The notes beneath the pieces are model-generated. The model had not been told where the DNA came from. It worked only from the letters and a program-made list of their open reading frames with translations, and searched no databases. Shown in pieces: positions 1 through 7,038 of a stretch of 12,644 nucleotides of DNA. This DNA comes from Calditrichia bacterium. Lineage in GTDB: Bacteria; Calditrichota; Calditrichia; RBG-13-44-9. Position numbers and translations under genes: made by a program. How positions within the stretch are numbered: the first letter of the stretch is position 1; the number at the start of each line of letters is the position of its first letter. The stretch lies in the NCBI GenBank assembly GCA_026991005.1, contig JALXCH010000510.1, positions 1 to 12,644 on the forward strand, written 5' to 3'.

Positions 1-508
1 CATCCGAAATGGCCACCGCTCCCTGCTCCACCAGCTCCAGAATTTCGCTCAACTCCTTACCTTCTCGCCCTTTGGTGATGGCGGCAATGGGATACACATT
101 CACCAACGAACCTTTGGAACGATCTTTAATGTACTGAATAATCTCCTGCGTATCGATGGGAGGATTGGTATTGGGCATACAGGCCACGGCGGTAAATCCC
201 CCATTTGCTGCCGCCAGGCTACCCGTAGCAATGGTTTCCTTCCCCTCCGCCCCGGGCTCTCGCAAATGCACATGCATGTCCAGCCAGCCGGGACTAATCA
301 CTTTGCCCGTACAATCAATGGTGTTTCCGGAAAAACCACTGGGGGAAATGTGCCCCACTTCCACAATGCGACCCTGCTCGATGACAACATCCAGTTGCTC
401 GTCCAGATTTTGCTCGGGGTCGATAACTCGCCCTCCGTGGAGCAATAATTTTTCCGGCAAAGGTTGAAACGTTTTTCCGCTGGCAACAACATTTTTAGTT
501 AATTTCAC
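1..508 (-). CDS. pyrC: Dihydroorotase (N-terminal part, runs off left edge)
   Basis: Dihydroorotase cyclises N-carbamoyl-aspartate to dihydroorotate, step three of cytoplasmic UMP synthesis. Only 169 codons lie in the window; the family is usually near 425 residues, so well over half is missing at the left edge. The frame is open to base 1. The amidohydrolase signature HVHLREPG lies at residues 79-86, with H79 and H81 as expected metal ligands, followed by a typical [11 protein letters not shown] segment and AISD at the cut edge. The start is GTG at 508-506, chosen because AGGAGG (519-514) lies 5 nt upstream; there is no in-frame ATG nearby. The start lies inside the end of pyrB (14-nt overlap), so translation is probably coupled. 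The N-terminus is about 18 residues longer than in many homologues. Family assignment is very secure; the exact start is fairly secure. Confidence 0.96.
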   Translation of the reverse strand, partial: MKLTKNVVASGKTFQPLPEKLLLHGGRVIDPEQNLDEQLDVVIEQGRIVEVGHISPSGFSGNTIDCTGKVISPGWLDMHVHLREPGAEGKETIATGSLAAANGGFTAVACMPNTNPPIDTQEIIQYIKDRSKGSLVNVYPIAAITKGREGKELSEILELVEQGAVAISD

Positions 509-1427
509 TGCGACCTCCTGTTAATAGATACAACACCGCCATGCGAACAGCCACACCGTTGGTGACCTGTTCCAGAATCACCGAATGTTCGCTGTCCGCT
601 ACATCGCTGGAAATTTCCACCCCGCGATTCATGGGGCCGGGATGCATGATGAGGATGGGCCGGGTCGCCCGCTCCAGCCGCTCGCGGGTAATGCCAAAAT
701 AGTTGTGATATTCCCTTAAAGAGGGGAAAAGCCCTTTGCGCTGGCGCTCCAATTGCAAGCGCAGAATGTTCATTACATCCACCTGCGGAATAATCTCATC
801 CACATTGTGGTAAATTTCCACCCCCAATTTTTCGATTTCGCGGGGAATAAGCGTGGAAGGCCCGCACACCAGCACCCGTGCCCCCATCTTCCGCAAACCG
901 TAAATATTGGACATCGCCACCCGGGAGTGGGAGATATCGCCCACCAGAGCTACGGCAATATCGTTCAGGCGCCCCAGCTTCTGGCGTATGGTGAACATGT
1001 CCAGTAGCGCTTGAGTGGGATGTTCGTGCCCTCCATCTCCGGCATTAATGATGTTCGCATCCAGCACCCGGGAAAGTAAATGGGGCGCTCCCGGGGAGGA
1101 ATGCCGGACTACGACCATGTCAATCTTCATGGCTTCAATATTCCTAACCGTATCGATGAGGGTTTCCCCCTTTTTTACCGAACTGGTAGAAGCGGAGAAA
1201 TTGACAATATCCGCCGAAAGCCGTTTTTCGGCCAGTTCGAAGGAAATGCGGGTGCGGGTGGATGGTTCGTAAAACAGATTCACCACCGTCTTCCCCTGCA
1301 GAGTGGGCAGGCGCTTGATGGGCCGATCCAGAATCTCCCGAAAAGAACGAGCTGTATCCAGAATGGTAAGAATGTCCTCTTTGGTTGCCCCATCCAGCCC
1401 CAGTAAATGTCTGCTACTTAATGCCAT
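495..1427 (-). CDS. pyrB: Aspartate carbamoyltransferase catalytic subunit
   Basis: Condenses carbamoyl phosphate with aspartate, the committed step of pyrimidine synthesis. The 310-residue length is typical of catalytic chains. Visible motifs are the carbamoyl-phosphate loop STRTR (56-60), SSVKKGETL (82-90), HPTQALLD (136-143), [12 protein letters not shown] (163-174), and [10 protein letters not shown] (262-271). R and Q of RLQLERQ (223-229) fit the aspartate-binding segment. The ATG at 1427 is preceded by a GGAG site about 6 nt away. No pyrI regulatory-chain gene follows; pyrC overlaps the 3' end instead. That layout fits regulation by PyrR rather than by an allosteric PyrI chain, and leaves open a PyrB-PyrC complex as in class A enzymes (inference). 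It is separated from pyrR by 151 bp. Confidence 0.98.
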   Translation of the reverse strand: MALSSRHLLGLDGATKEDILTILDTARSFREILDRPIKRLPTLQGKTVVNLFYEPSTRTRISFELAEKRLSADIVNFSASTSSVKKGETLIDTVRNIEAMKIDMVVVRHSSPGAPHLLSRVLDANIINAGDGGHEHPTQALLDMFTIRQKLGRLNDIAVALVGDISHSRVAMSNIYGLRKMGARVLVCGPSTLIPREIEKLGVEIYHNVDEIIPQVDVMNILRLQLERQRKGLFPSLREYHNYFGITRERLERATRPILIMHPGPMNRGVEISSDVADSEHSVILEQVTNGVAVRMAVLYLLTGGRSEIN

Positions 1428-1578
1428 GATGAACTCCGGTTATTTTCCATTGTTGAGTTTTTTCTGAAACGCCTGCGGTAGATTGCTGCATGTACACCGA
1501 TCAAATCCCATTCAATCCTTTGTTCGGGAATTACCCTCTGCTACCTGGCGCATCAGAATGTGCATGGATGCAATTTTT
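1428..1578 (-). other. pyrR-pyrB intercistronic gap
   Basis: This 151-bp gap is long for an operon. Directly after the pyrR stop is a short perfect palindrome, TGCATGGATGCA at 1561-1572. I looked for a second PyrR-binding hairpin, with a CNGNGA loop between complementary arms, and for a GC-stem/T-tract terminator. I found neither; a CAGAGG string near 1535 lacks flanking arms. No coding potential is evident. I infer read-through from pyrR into pyrB. Confidence 0.4.
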
Positions 1579-2195
<617 letters not shown>

Positions 2196-2238
2196 ATGAT
2201 GTAAAATTAACAATGTCTGAAACAGTCTCATGAGCGTT

Positions 2239-2271
2239 TCCTTTACTACCTCGCCGGGTAGTTTTAAAGGA
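2239..2271 (-). promoter_or_regulatory. PyrR-binding loop (anti-antiterminator hairpin)
   Basis: On the minus strand the order is: lower-stem arm TCCTTT (2271-2266), three unpaired bases AAA, upper-stem arm ACTACC, hexaloop CGGCGA (2256-2251), arm GGTAGT, arm AAAGGA (2244-2239). Both stems are perfect 6-bp helices with a bulge on the 5' side only. PyrR-binding loops are known for a CNGNGA hexaloop, an upper stem, a 5'-side bulge and a lower stem, and this matches each part. The CCGG and AGG within it can alternatively pair with CCTCCGG of the downstream terminator arm (7 bp, 2-nt bulge), a plausible antiterminator. That pairing is inference. Confidence 0.85.
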
Positions 2272-2282
2272 GTTTTGTTGAG

Positions 2283-2356
2283 TGGGCGGTACAGGATTTG
2301 AACCTGTGACCTCTGCGATGTGAGCGCAGCGCTCTAGCCAACTGAGCTAACCGCCC
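2283..2356 (-). tRNA. tRNA-Val (anticodon CAC)
   Basis: A 74-nt cloverleaf folds completely: acceptor GGGCGGT/ACCGCCC with discriminator A, D-arm GCTC/GAGC, anticodon stem CTGCG/CGCAG around loop CTCACAT, a 5-nt variable region, and T-arm ACAGG/CCTGT around TTCAAAT. The anticodon CAC at 2322-2320 reads the valine codon GUG. CCA is not encoded: the discriminator base is followed by CTC, so CCA must be added after processing. Its 3' end is only 11 nt before the PyrR-binding loop. Confidence 0.97.
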
Positions 2357-2368
2357 AAATCGGTGGCA

Positions 2369-2397
2369 AATATAGGAAGAAAGAACCGGCAAGACAA
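2369..2397 (-). promoter_or_regulatory. Sigma70-like promoter for tRNA-Val and probably the pyr operon
   Basis: TTGTCT (2397-2392), a 17-bp spacer and TATATT (2374-2369) place the predicted transcription start around 2362, a few bases before the tRNA 5' end. No other -35/-10 pair is visible between the tRNA and pyrR, so this promoter probably serves both. The -10 region read as TATATTTG also fits the Bacteroidota-type TAnnTTTG element. Confidence 0.7.
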
Positions 2398-2521
2398 GAG
2401 GAAATTTATTCCGGATTTGAACCCGCTGATGGGTACGAGGCAACAAAGTGGTCGTGAGCACCATGCTCGTCAGCCATGGGGAAGAATTAACGCGCCCACG
2501 AATTAAAAGAATTGATATTTG
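2398..2521. other. Intergenic stretch upstream of the tRNA-Val promoter
   Basis: I see no credible gene here. A TTCAAAT string on the minus strand near 2415 recalls a tRNA T-loop, but flanking stems and the rest of a cloverleaf are absent. CCCACGAATTAAAAG near 2496-2510 is a short relative of the CACGAATTA repeat that follows. Confidence 0.5.
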
Positions 2522-2611
2522 CCCACGAATCACGCGAATGAACACGAATTAAAAATAATTGATTGCTGGAAATTGTTCTTTGGTATTTGTGTTTTGTGAT
2601 TTGGAATTTCA
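2522..2611 (+). repeat. CACGAATTA-type intergenic repeat, copy 1
   Basis: The repeat begins with successive CACGAAT-like units ending ACACGAATTAAAAAT, and after a divergent middle continues with TATTTGTGTTTTGTGATTT and GGAATTTCAT. The same two blocks in the same order recur at 3005-3109, so this is a dispersed, degenerate non-coding repeat rather than chance AT richness. Confidence 0.65.
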
Positions 2612-2674
2612 TCCTCTGCATCTTAGGAGGTTTTATTCATCCACTAGTTCAATGCATCCTAATTTACTGCTTTA

Positions 2675-2711
2675 GAGATTCTTCGCTCCGCTGGCGCTGC
2701 GCTCAGAATGA
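2675..2711 (-). repeat. Palindromic repeat unit R1 (GTCATTCTGA...GAAGAATCTC family)
   Basis: In minus-strand orientation it begins TCATTCTGA and ends GAAGAATCTC, enclosing a GC-rich imperfect hairpin that contains CGCCAGCG. It is head-to-head with R2. The core CTCCGCTGGCGCT is shared with R5, about 9.7 kb away. Confidence 0.85.
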
Positions 2712-2765
2712 TTGGGAGAGGGAACGGTCCGGTCATTCCAAACCCCACTGGATGCGATTTTTATC

Positions 2766-2806
2766 TGTCATTCTGAATCCCGCCAGATGCGGGATGAAGA
2801 ATCTCA
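2766..2806 (+). repeat. Palindromic repeat unit R2
   Basis: TGTCATTCTGA is followed by a perfect 7-bp inner stem ATCCCGC/GCGGGAT with loop CAGAT, then GAAGAATCTCA. The outer arms ATTCT/AGAAT pair, and the GA next to each arm gives a tandem G-A mismatch between outer and inner stems. Confidence 0.88.
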
Positions 2807-2827
2807 TTCGGTAGATGCGAATCAACG

Positions 2828-2872
2828 GAGATTCTTCGTCGTCCTGCGTTGCAGGACTCCTCAGAATGACAG
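2828..2872 (-). repeat. Palindromic repeat unit R3
   Basis: Inverted relative to R2 and R4. The outer arms are the same, but the inner stem differs: GTCCTGC/GCAGGAC around AAC, a perfect 7-bp helix. The change in stem sequence with retained pairing supports a selected or replicated structure. Confidence 0.87.
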
Positions 2873-2888
2873 GATGCCGTGGCGGTGC

Positions 2889-2931
2889 TGTCATTCTGAA
2901 TCCCCGCCGCAGGCGAGGGTGAAGAATCTCA
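2889..2931 (+). repeat. Palindromic repeat unit R4
   Basis: Same outer arms. The inner stem is ATCCCCGCC/GGCGAGGGT around GCA, with one C-A mismatch and one wobble. It lies 16 bp after R3, in opposite orientation. Confidence 0.87.
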
Positions 2932-2960
2932 TTCAATTGAAGCTGAATGACGATTTATAG

Positions 2961-2996
2961 CACGCTTCTCCTGAGGCGGTATGCTGCGAAGCAGCA
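2961..2996 (+). repeat. 26-bp CACGCTTCTCC motif, copy 1, with GAA-capped hairpin
   Basis: The 26 bases from CACGCTTCTCC to ATGCTG recur at 3615-3640 with three mismatches. Here the motif runs into a perfect TGCTGC-GAA-GCAGCA hairpin (2982-2996) that the second copy lacks. Confidence 0.65.
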
Positions 2997-3004
2997 GTTA
3001 TTAA

Positions 3005-3109
3005 CCACGAATAACACGAATTAACACGAATTAAAAATATAGATTTAGTTCAATTGGGAAAGAACCTGCCAACTCATTTGTATTTTGGGATTTGTTAGTT
3101 GGAATTTCA
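3005..3109 (+). repeat. CACGAATTA-type intergenic repeat, copy 2
   Basis: CCACGAATAACACGAATTA, then ACACGAATTAAAAAT, with a tail TTTGTATTTTGGGATTTG...GGAATTTCA. It matches the copy at 2522-2611 at both ends, with a divergent middle of different length. Confidence 0.65.
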
Positions 3110-3130
3110 ATATGATCGTTGCGTTCGTTG

Positions 3131-3317
3131 CGGACGTTGCGGTTATTTTTTGAACCGCAAAGCTCGCTAAGAATTCGCAATGTGCGCAAAGAAAGAAATT
3201 AAGATAATATAATGTATTGTTTTGCCTTCTTTACGATTTTTTACCTTTGTTTAAAATTTTATTTAAAAAACAAAATTATCAGAACTACAATTGCGCTCTT
3301 GGCGCTTCCTTTGCGTT
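3131..3317 (+). repeat. ~190-bp intergenic element, copy 1
   Basis: It starts CGGACGTTGCGGTTATTTTT and continues through ACCGCAAAGCTCGCTAAG, GAATTCGCAATGTGCGCAAAG and an AT-rich middle to TTGCGCTC...CCTTTGCG. It is a direct repeat of 3383-3573. The left part is rich in CGCAAAG and the right end in CTTTGCG, so the element has loosely inverted ends, as in small non-autonomous elements. No credible gene is present; ORFs here lack ribosome sites and protein-like composition. Confidence 0.75.
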
Positions 3318-3357
3318 TCCCAATGGGATCTCCCAAAGGAGTCTCCAAGGGAGTCCT

Positions 3358-3389
3358 TTGGACCTTTGGACCTATGGACCTTCGGACGC
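3358..3389 (+). repeat. 8-bp tandem repeat (TTGGACCT)
   Basis: Four consecutive octamers: TTGGACCT, TTGGACCT, ATGGACCT, TCGGACGC. The last merges into the start of the second ~190-bp element. Just upstream, 3320-3357 is also internally repetitive (GGGATCTCCC, AAAGGAGTCTCC, AAGGGAGTCC). Confidence 0.75.
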
Positions 3390-3573
3390 TGCGGTTATTT
3401 TTTAAACCGCAAAGCTCGCTAAGAATTCGCAATGTGCGCAAAGAAAAAAATTAAGACAACATAATGGGTGGTTTTGCCATCTTTATGATTTTTGATACCT
3501 AAGTGTAAAGCTTAAAGTTTTTTTAAACAAAATTGTCTGGACTTTAACTGCGCTCTTTGCGCCTCCTTTGCGT
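3383..3573 (+). repeat. ~190-bp intergenic element, copy 2
   Basis: A direct copy of 3131-3317 at an offset of 252 bp. Roughly the first 85 bases are nearly identical; the AT-rich middle has diverged more, and the right end reads TGCGCTCTTTGCGCC...CCTTTGCG. GCGGTTTTTAA follows, so the CGGTT at the left end has a counterpart at the right. High identity at the left suggests a fairly recent duplication or gene conversion. Confidence 0.75.
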
Positions 3574-3614
3574 ACGTTGCGGTTTTTAATAATTTGGAAT
3601 TTGGGATTTCATCA

Positions 3615-3640
3615 CACGCTTCTCCCGAGGTGTTATGCTG
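3615..3640 (+). repeat. 26-bp CACGCTTCTCC motif, copy 2
   Basis: It matches 2961-2986 at 23 of 26 positions. It stands immediately before the sdh terminator and is preceded by a GGAATTTGGGATTTCAT string that resembles the tail of the CACGAATTA repeat. Confidence 0.6.
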
Positions 3641-3686
3641 GGAATAAAACAAAACCCCGGCGCCATCTGGAAGACGGGCCGGGGTT
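3641..3686 (-). terminator. Intrinsic terminator of the sdh operon
   Basis: On the minus strand AACCCCGGC (3686-3678) pairs perfectly with GCCGGGGTT (3661-3653) around a 16-nt loop, followed by TTGTTTTATT. It begins 25 nt after the sdhB stop codon. The 9-bp GC-rich stem and T-tract make a strong Rho-independent terminator for the minus strand only. Confidence 0.9.
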
Positions 3687-3711
3687 AAAAAATCGATGGA
3701 AGGTTTAAAAT

Positions 3712-4422
3712 TTAATATTCCCGGCTCACCAGCCGTTTTTTCAATTCCGAAATATGCCAGGTGATGTTGATTTCCTTGGGACACGCTTCCACACAGTTGA
3801 AGATGGTATGGCAACGCCATACACCATCGGCATTATCGATGGCGCGCAATCGCTCCGGCGCCCCTTCGTCCCGCGAATCGAACGTATAGCGGAAAGCCTT
3901 CAGCAAAGCGGCAGGTCCCAGGAACTTGGGATTTTTCCAGTTGGAAGGACAGGATGTGGTACAGGAACCGCACAGAATACACCAGGTGGATTCGTCTATC
4001 AGCTTGCGGTCCTCCGGGCTCTGACGTCGTTCTTGCGAAGGCGGTGGCGTCTTGGCAATCAGGTACGGTTTGACCACTTCGAACTTCTTGTAAAAATCGC
4101 TCATGTCCACCACCAGGTCTTTTATCACCGGCAGAGACTTCAACGGTTCCACAGTGATATGATGCGGATCCTTCAGATCCTGCACGTTCGTCTCGCACGC
4201 CAGCCGATTGCGCCCGTTGATTCGCATGGCACAGGAACCACAAATCCCATGGGCACAGGAACGCCGAAACGCCAGAGTACCGTCCTGTTCCCATTTTACC
4301 CGATGAAGCAGATCCAGCACCTTCTCTTTAGGGTCAGCCTCCAGGGTGTAGGTTTCGTAATGAGGCTTTTCATCCCCGTTTTCAGGATTATAGCGCAAGA
4401 TTTTTAAGTTTACCTGTATCAT
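3712..4422 (-). CDS. sdhB: Succinate dehydrogenase/fumarate reductase iron-sulfur subunit
   Basis: This 236-residue subunit carries electrons from the flavoprotein to the quinone site. All eleven cluster cysteines are present with E. coli SdhB-like spacing. The [2Fe-2S] ligands are C56, C61, C64 and C76. The expected [4Fe-4S] ligands are C148, C151, C154 and C214. The expected [3Fe-4S] ligands are C158, C204 and C210. The signatures are SCAHGICGSC, CILCGSCTTSCP and CHTIFNCVEACPK. The ATG overlaps the sdhA stop by one base (TGATG), a classic translational-coupling junction, with AAGGAAA just upstream. It is the last gene of sdhCDAB, before a strong terminator. Sequence alone does not settle the physiological direction (succinate oxidation or fumarate reduction). 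Confidence 0.97.
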   Translation of the reverse strand: MIQVNLKILRYNPENGDEKPHYETYTLEADPKEKVLDLLHRVKWEQDGTLAFRRSCAHGICGSCAMRINGRNRLACETNVQDLKDPHHITVEPLKSLPVIKDLVVDMSDFYKKFEVVKPYLIAKTPPPSQERRQSPEDRKLIDESTWCILCGSCTTSCPSNWKNPKFLGPAALLKAFRYTFDSRDEGAPERLRAIDNADGVWRCHTIFNCVEACPKEINITWHISELKKRLVSREY

Positions 4423-6155
4423 CAGTATTTCCTTTCTTTTGGTTGAAATTTGGTGATCACAACGGGTTTATAATCGAACTCAATCGTTCCATCCTCTTTA
4501 CGGAAAGCGATGGTGTGTTTCAACCAATTTTTATCATCGCGCTTGGGGAAATCCTTCCGGAACTGAGCACCGCGACTCTCCTGGCGGTTCAGAGCACCAC
4601 TCACAATAATCTCGGCAAAATGCAACAAATTATCCAACTCCATAGCTTCGGTTAAATCCGTGTTGAATTTCATTCCCTTATCGTCGATCTTGATGTTCTT
4701 TGCCCTTTCTTCCAGTTCTCTCACATCCTTTAGCGCTTTTTCCAGTCGCTCGGCATCCCGGAAGACACCCACATTCTTCATCATGGTTTCCTGAAGCTCT
4801 TTACGAATTTGGGCAACCCGTTCGTTACCATCCTTGGTGCGCGCATGTTCGATCCGTTCAATGGAACGTTTTACCTGATCTTCGGGAATATCGGCTTTGG
4901 TGGTTCCCACTTTGTTCAACCAATCCACAATAGCTTTTCCGGCGCGACGACCGTAAACAATCGTTTCCAGCTGGGAGTTGGTTCCCAGACGATTGGCACC
5001 GTGCACCGATACGCAGGCACATTCCCCGGCGGCATAGAATCCTTCGGCAATTTGCGATTTACCATCGGCCAGAACCTGGGAATCGATGGTTACGGGAATC
5101 CCACCCATGGAATAATGGGCTGTCGGCTGGATGGGTACCGGTTCCTTCACCGGATCCACTCCGGCAATCTTGCGGCAGAATCCGGTAATTTCCGGCAACC
5201 GTTCCCGAATTCGCTGCTCGCCCAGATGCCGTAAATCCAGGTACACGTAATCCTTTCCGTTGATTCCCCGACCTTCCTCAATTTCGGTCTGGATGGAACG
5301 TGCCGTCAGGTCGCGCGGTGCCAGCTCCATCAAAGTGGGAGCATATTTTTTCATGAAGCGTTCGCCGTCGTTGTTAATCAAATATGCCCCTTCGCCACGG
5401 GCACCTTCGGTAAGCAAAATTCCATAAGGATACAATCCGGTGGGATGGAATTGCACAAATTCCATATCTTCCAGGGGGAGCCCCGCACGAAGCACAATTC
5501 CCAATCCATCGCCGGTGTTGGTGTGGGCGTTGGAAGTAACCTTAAAAGCCCGTCCATAACCACCGGTGGCAAACATCACCGCTTTGGAATGAAAAACCAC
5601 ATATTCCCCGCCAATCATATCGTAAGCAACCACCCCGCGGGCAATATTATCTTTGTACAGCAAGTCCAGCACATAAAATTCCGAATAGAAACGCACGTGA
5701 TTTTTCAGGCACTGATCGTACAGTGTATGCAACAGGACATGCCCGGTACGATCGGCGGCAAAGCAAGCCCGCAGCACCGGTGCCTCGCCATAATTGCGGG
5801 TATGCCCACCAAACTTCCGCTGATTGATTTTTCCGTCCGGTGTGCGGCTAAAAGGTACACCCAGGTGTTCCAATTCATAAATGGCGGGGATAGCATCATT
5901 TACCAGAATTTCGATTGCATCCTGGTCTCCCAGGTAATCGCTTCCTTTTACTGTATCGAAAAAATGCCAATCGATATGATCTTCTTCCACATTTCCCAGT
6001 GCGGCGGCAATACCACCCTGTGCCGCACCACTGTGGGAACGGGTGGGGAATACTTTGGAAACCACCGCGACATCGTAATAATGGGAAGCTTCCAATGCCG
6101 CCCGTAAACCTGCGAGACCAGCCCCAACAATGACAACATCATGTTCAATAACCAT
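4422..6155 (-). CDS. sdhA: Succinate dehydrogenase/fumarate reductase flavoprotein subunit
   Basis: Oxidises succinate to fumarate with covalently bound FAD on the cytoplasmic face of the membrane. The 577 residues match SdhA length (588 in E. coli). The dinucleotide motif GAGLAG is at 11-16, and [10 protein letters not shown] places the FAD-attachment histidine at H41. Substrate and catalytic segments are FHPTG (236-240; H237), TEGARGEG (249-256), APRDLTAR (279-286; R281), HYSMGG (347-352; H347), GEC (377-379) and NRLGTNS (388-394; R389). The helical and C-terminal domain continues to residue 577. No truncation or missing catalytic residue is seen. The ATG at 6155 is preceded by AGAGAGG. It lies 52 bp after sdhD and overlaps sdhB by one base. 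Confidence 0.98.
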   Translation of the reverse strand: MVIEHDVVIVGAGLAGLRAALEASHYYDVAVVSKVFPTRSHSGAAQGGIAAALGNVEEDHIDWHFFDTVKGSDYLGDQDAIEILVNDAIPAIYELEHLGVPFSRTPDGKINQRKFGGHTRNYGEAPVLRACFAADRTGHVLLHTLYDQCLKNHVRFYSEFYVLDLLYKDNIARGVVAYDMIGGEYVVFHSKAVMFATGGYGRAFKVTSNAHTNTGDGLGIVLRAGLPLEDMEFVQFHPTGLYPYGILLTEGARGEGAYLINNDGERFMKKYAPTLMELAPRDLTARSIQTEIEEGRGINGKDYVYLDLRHLGEQRIRERLPEITGFCRKIAGVDPVKEPVPIQPTAHYSMGGIPVTIDSQVLADGKSQIAEGFYAAGECACVSVHGANRLGTNSQLETIVYGRRAGKAIVDWLNKVGTTKADIPEDQVKRSIERIEHARTKDGNERVAQIRKELQETMMKNVGVFRDAERLEKALKDVRELEERAKNIKIDDKGMKFNTDLTEAMELDNLLHFAEIIVSGALNRQESRGAQFRKDFPKRDDKNWLKHTIAFRKEDGTIEFDYKPVVITKFQPKERKY

Positions 6156-6207
6156 ATTGACCTCTCTTATTATCCTGTTTTTTCTACATTCTCAATTTTT
6201 CTCACCA

Positions 6208-6573
6208 TTAATGTGGTGCCGGAATGGTGAGTACGGTAATAAATCCCAATGTTCCTAAAAAGATTCCAAAAATCCAGATGAGCGAAATAATTAATTTGCG
6301 TGAACCAGCGGACATATCATAATCGCGAATCACCGACCACAATCCGTTTAATCCGTGCCACAAACCCAGAAGTACAAATACCAGATAGAACATTTTCATA
6401 TAAGGACTGGCTAACCGGTTCACCACATGCTGCCAATCGTGACCGGATTCCCAGGTCTGGTGCGCGATATAAAAGTGAACCAGAGTGAGAACAAATAGCA
6501 CCAATCCTGTAACCCGCTGAAAGAACCAGGAAAAAGCTCCGGAGGTGTTGGCACCTTCGTATTTGTAAGACAT
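6208..6573 (-). CDS. sdhD: Succinate dehydrogenase membrane anchor subunit (SdhD-like)
   Basis: A 121-residue membrane protein with three predicted helices (about 14-37, 60-82 and 93-116) that anchors SdhAB and helps form the quinone/haem site. QRVTG (19-23) opens helix 1, which contains H33. WHGLNGLW (72-79) holds H73, at the place of the haem-ligand histidine in E. coli SdhD, followed by RDY (83-85). It resembles SdhC of this operon: both have R to H 13 residues apart in helix 1 and H to D 11 apart in helix 2. The ATG at 6573 has a strong AGGAGG site. It lies 17 bp after sdhC. Which of the two anchors is called C or D is conventional here. Confidence 0.88.
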   Translation of the reverse strand: MSYKYEGANTSGAFSWFFQRVTGLVLFVLTLVHFYIAHQTWESGHDWQHVVNRLASPYMKMFYLVFVLLGLWHGLNGLWSVIRDYDMSAGSRKLIISLIWIFGIFLGTLGFITVLTIPAPH

Positions 6574-6590
6574 GATATTTCCTCCTCAAA

Positions 6591-6926
6591 TTATGAAAAC
6601 ATTAATAAACCCATGGCGCCAAAAAGGATCAGTCCCACAATCCACACGGCTGTAAATAGCTGTTTATGAAAACGAGCGCCGTTGAAATAATCGATGATGA
6701 AAATCCGGATTCCGTTCAGGGCATGAAAGATCAGTACACTAAACAGGCCCCATTCCAGCAGCTTAAAAGGTAGGCTTTTGAACAGAGCCATCTCCTCCTG
6801 AAAACTCTCGGGATCGTGAACACCGCTCACCAGATAAATGTGAATCATGATGTAAGCAGTGAGGGCTAATCCCGTGAGTCGATGCAAGATATAGGCCCAT
6901 GTCCCGTAATGCTTCACATATCGCAT
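6591..6926 (-). CDS. sdhC: Succinate dehydrogenase cytochrome b subunit (SdhC-like)
   Basis: A 111-residue membrane anchor with three helices (about 12-34, 57-79 and 88-110). LHRLTG (14-19) matches the SdhC helix-1 signature near the quinone site. H68 in FHALNGIR corresponds to the E. coli SdhC haem ligand, and H29 in helix 1 is an extra candidate ligand. I chose ATG 6926 because AGGAG (6939-6935) lies 8 nt upstream and homologues begin near such a MRYVKHYGTW segment. The frame stays open to a TTG at 7001, but that extension would give a polar, Asn-rich leader with no ribosome site close to the transcription start. First gene of the operon. Confidence 0.88.
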   Translation of the reverse strand: MRYVKHYGTWAYILHRLTGLALTAYIMIHIYLVSGVHDPESFQEEMALFKSLPFKLLEWGLFSVLIFHALNGIRIFIIDYFNGARFHKQLFTAVWIVGLILFGAMGLLMFS

Positions 6927-7009
6927 AATGACATCTCCTGCTGTTATAGGTGAATAATCATGTGAATAATTATTATTTAGATTCCCTTCTTTCTTTATCA
7001 ATTGAGAAA

Positions 7010-7038
7010 AATATAATCATCGCCACCCAATTTTTCAA
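7010..7038 (-). promoter_or_regulatory. Sigma70-like promoter of sdhCDAB
   Basis: TTGAAA (7038-7033), a 17-bp spacer and TATATT (7015-7010). The predicted start near 7003 gives a leader of about 75 nt before the sdhC ATG at 6926. The same hexamers with the same spacing precede the cupin gene. A second -10-like TATAAT at 7048-7043 lacks a convincing -35. Confidence 0.75.

Noticed and set aside
1500..1545. Second PyrR-binding loop in the pyrR-pyrB gap (CAGAGG)
   Set aside because: The string departs from CNGNGA and has no complementary arms.
2400..2480. Possible second tRNA or tRNA remnant (TTCAAAT on the minus strand near 2415)
   Set aside because: The T-stem pairs only partly and no acceptor, D or anticodon arms could be found.
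2264..2545. Open frame across the tRNA and its upstream region on the minus strand
   Set aside because: It reads through tRNA-Val; its C-terminal part is the well-known spurious translation of a tRNA gene.
2675..2931. CRISPR array
   Set aside because: The units are palindromic, alternate in orientation and have irregular spacers; there is no direct-repeat periodicity and no cas gene.
2712..2960. Overlapping short frames through the palindromic repeats
   Set aside because: Several frames stay open only because the repeats lack stops; there is no ribosome site or known domain.
3212..3454. 80-codon plus-strand frame over the repeats
   Set aside because: It lies entirely in repeat DNA, lacks a ribosome site and has no protein-like pattern.
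3754..4407. 217-codon plus-strand frame opposite sdhB
   Set aside because: Shadow of sdhB, whose cysteine motifs are intact on the other strand.
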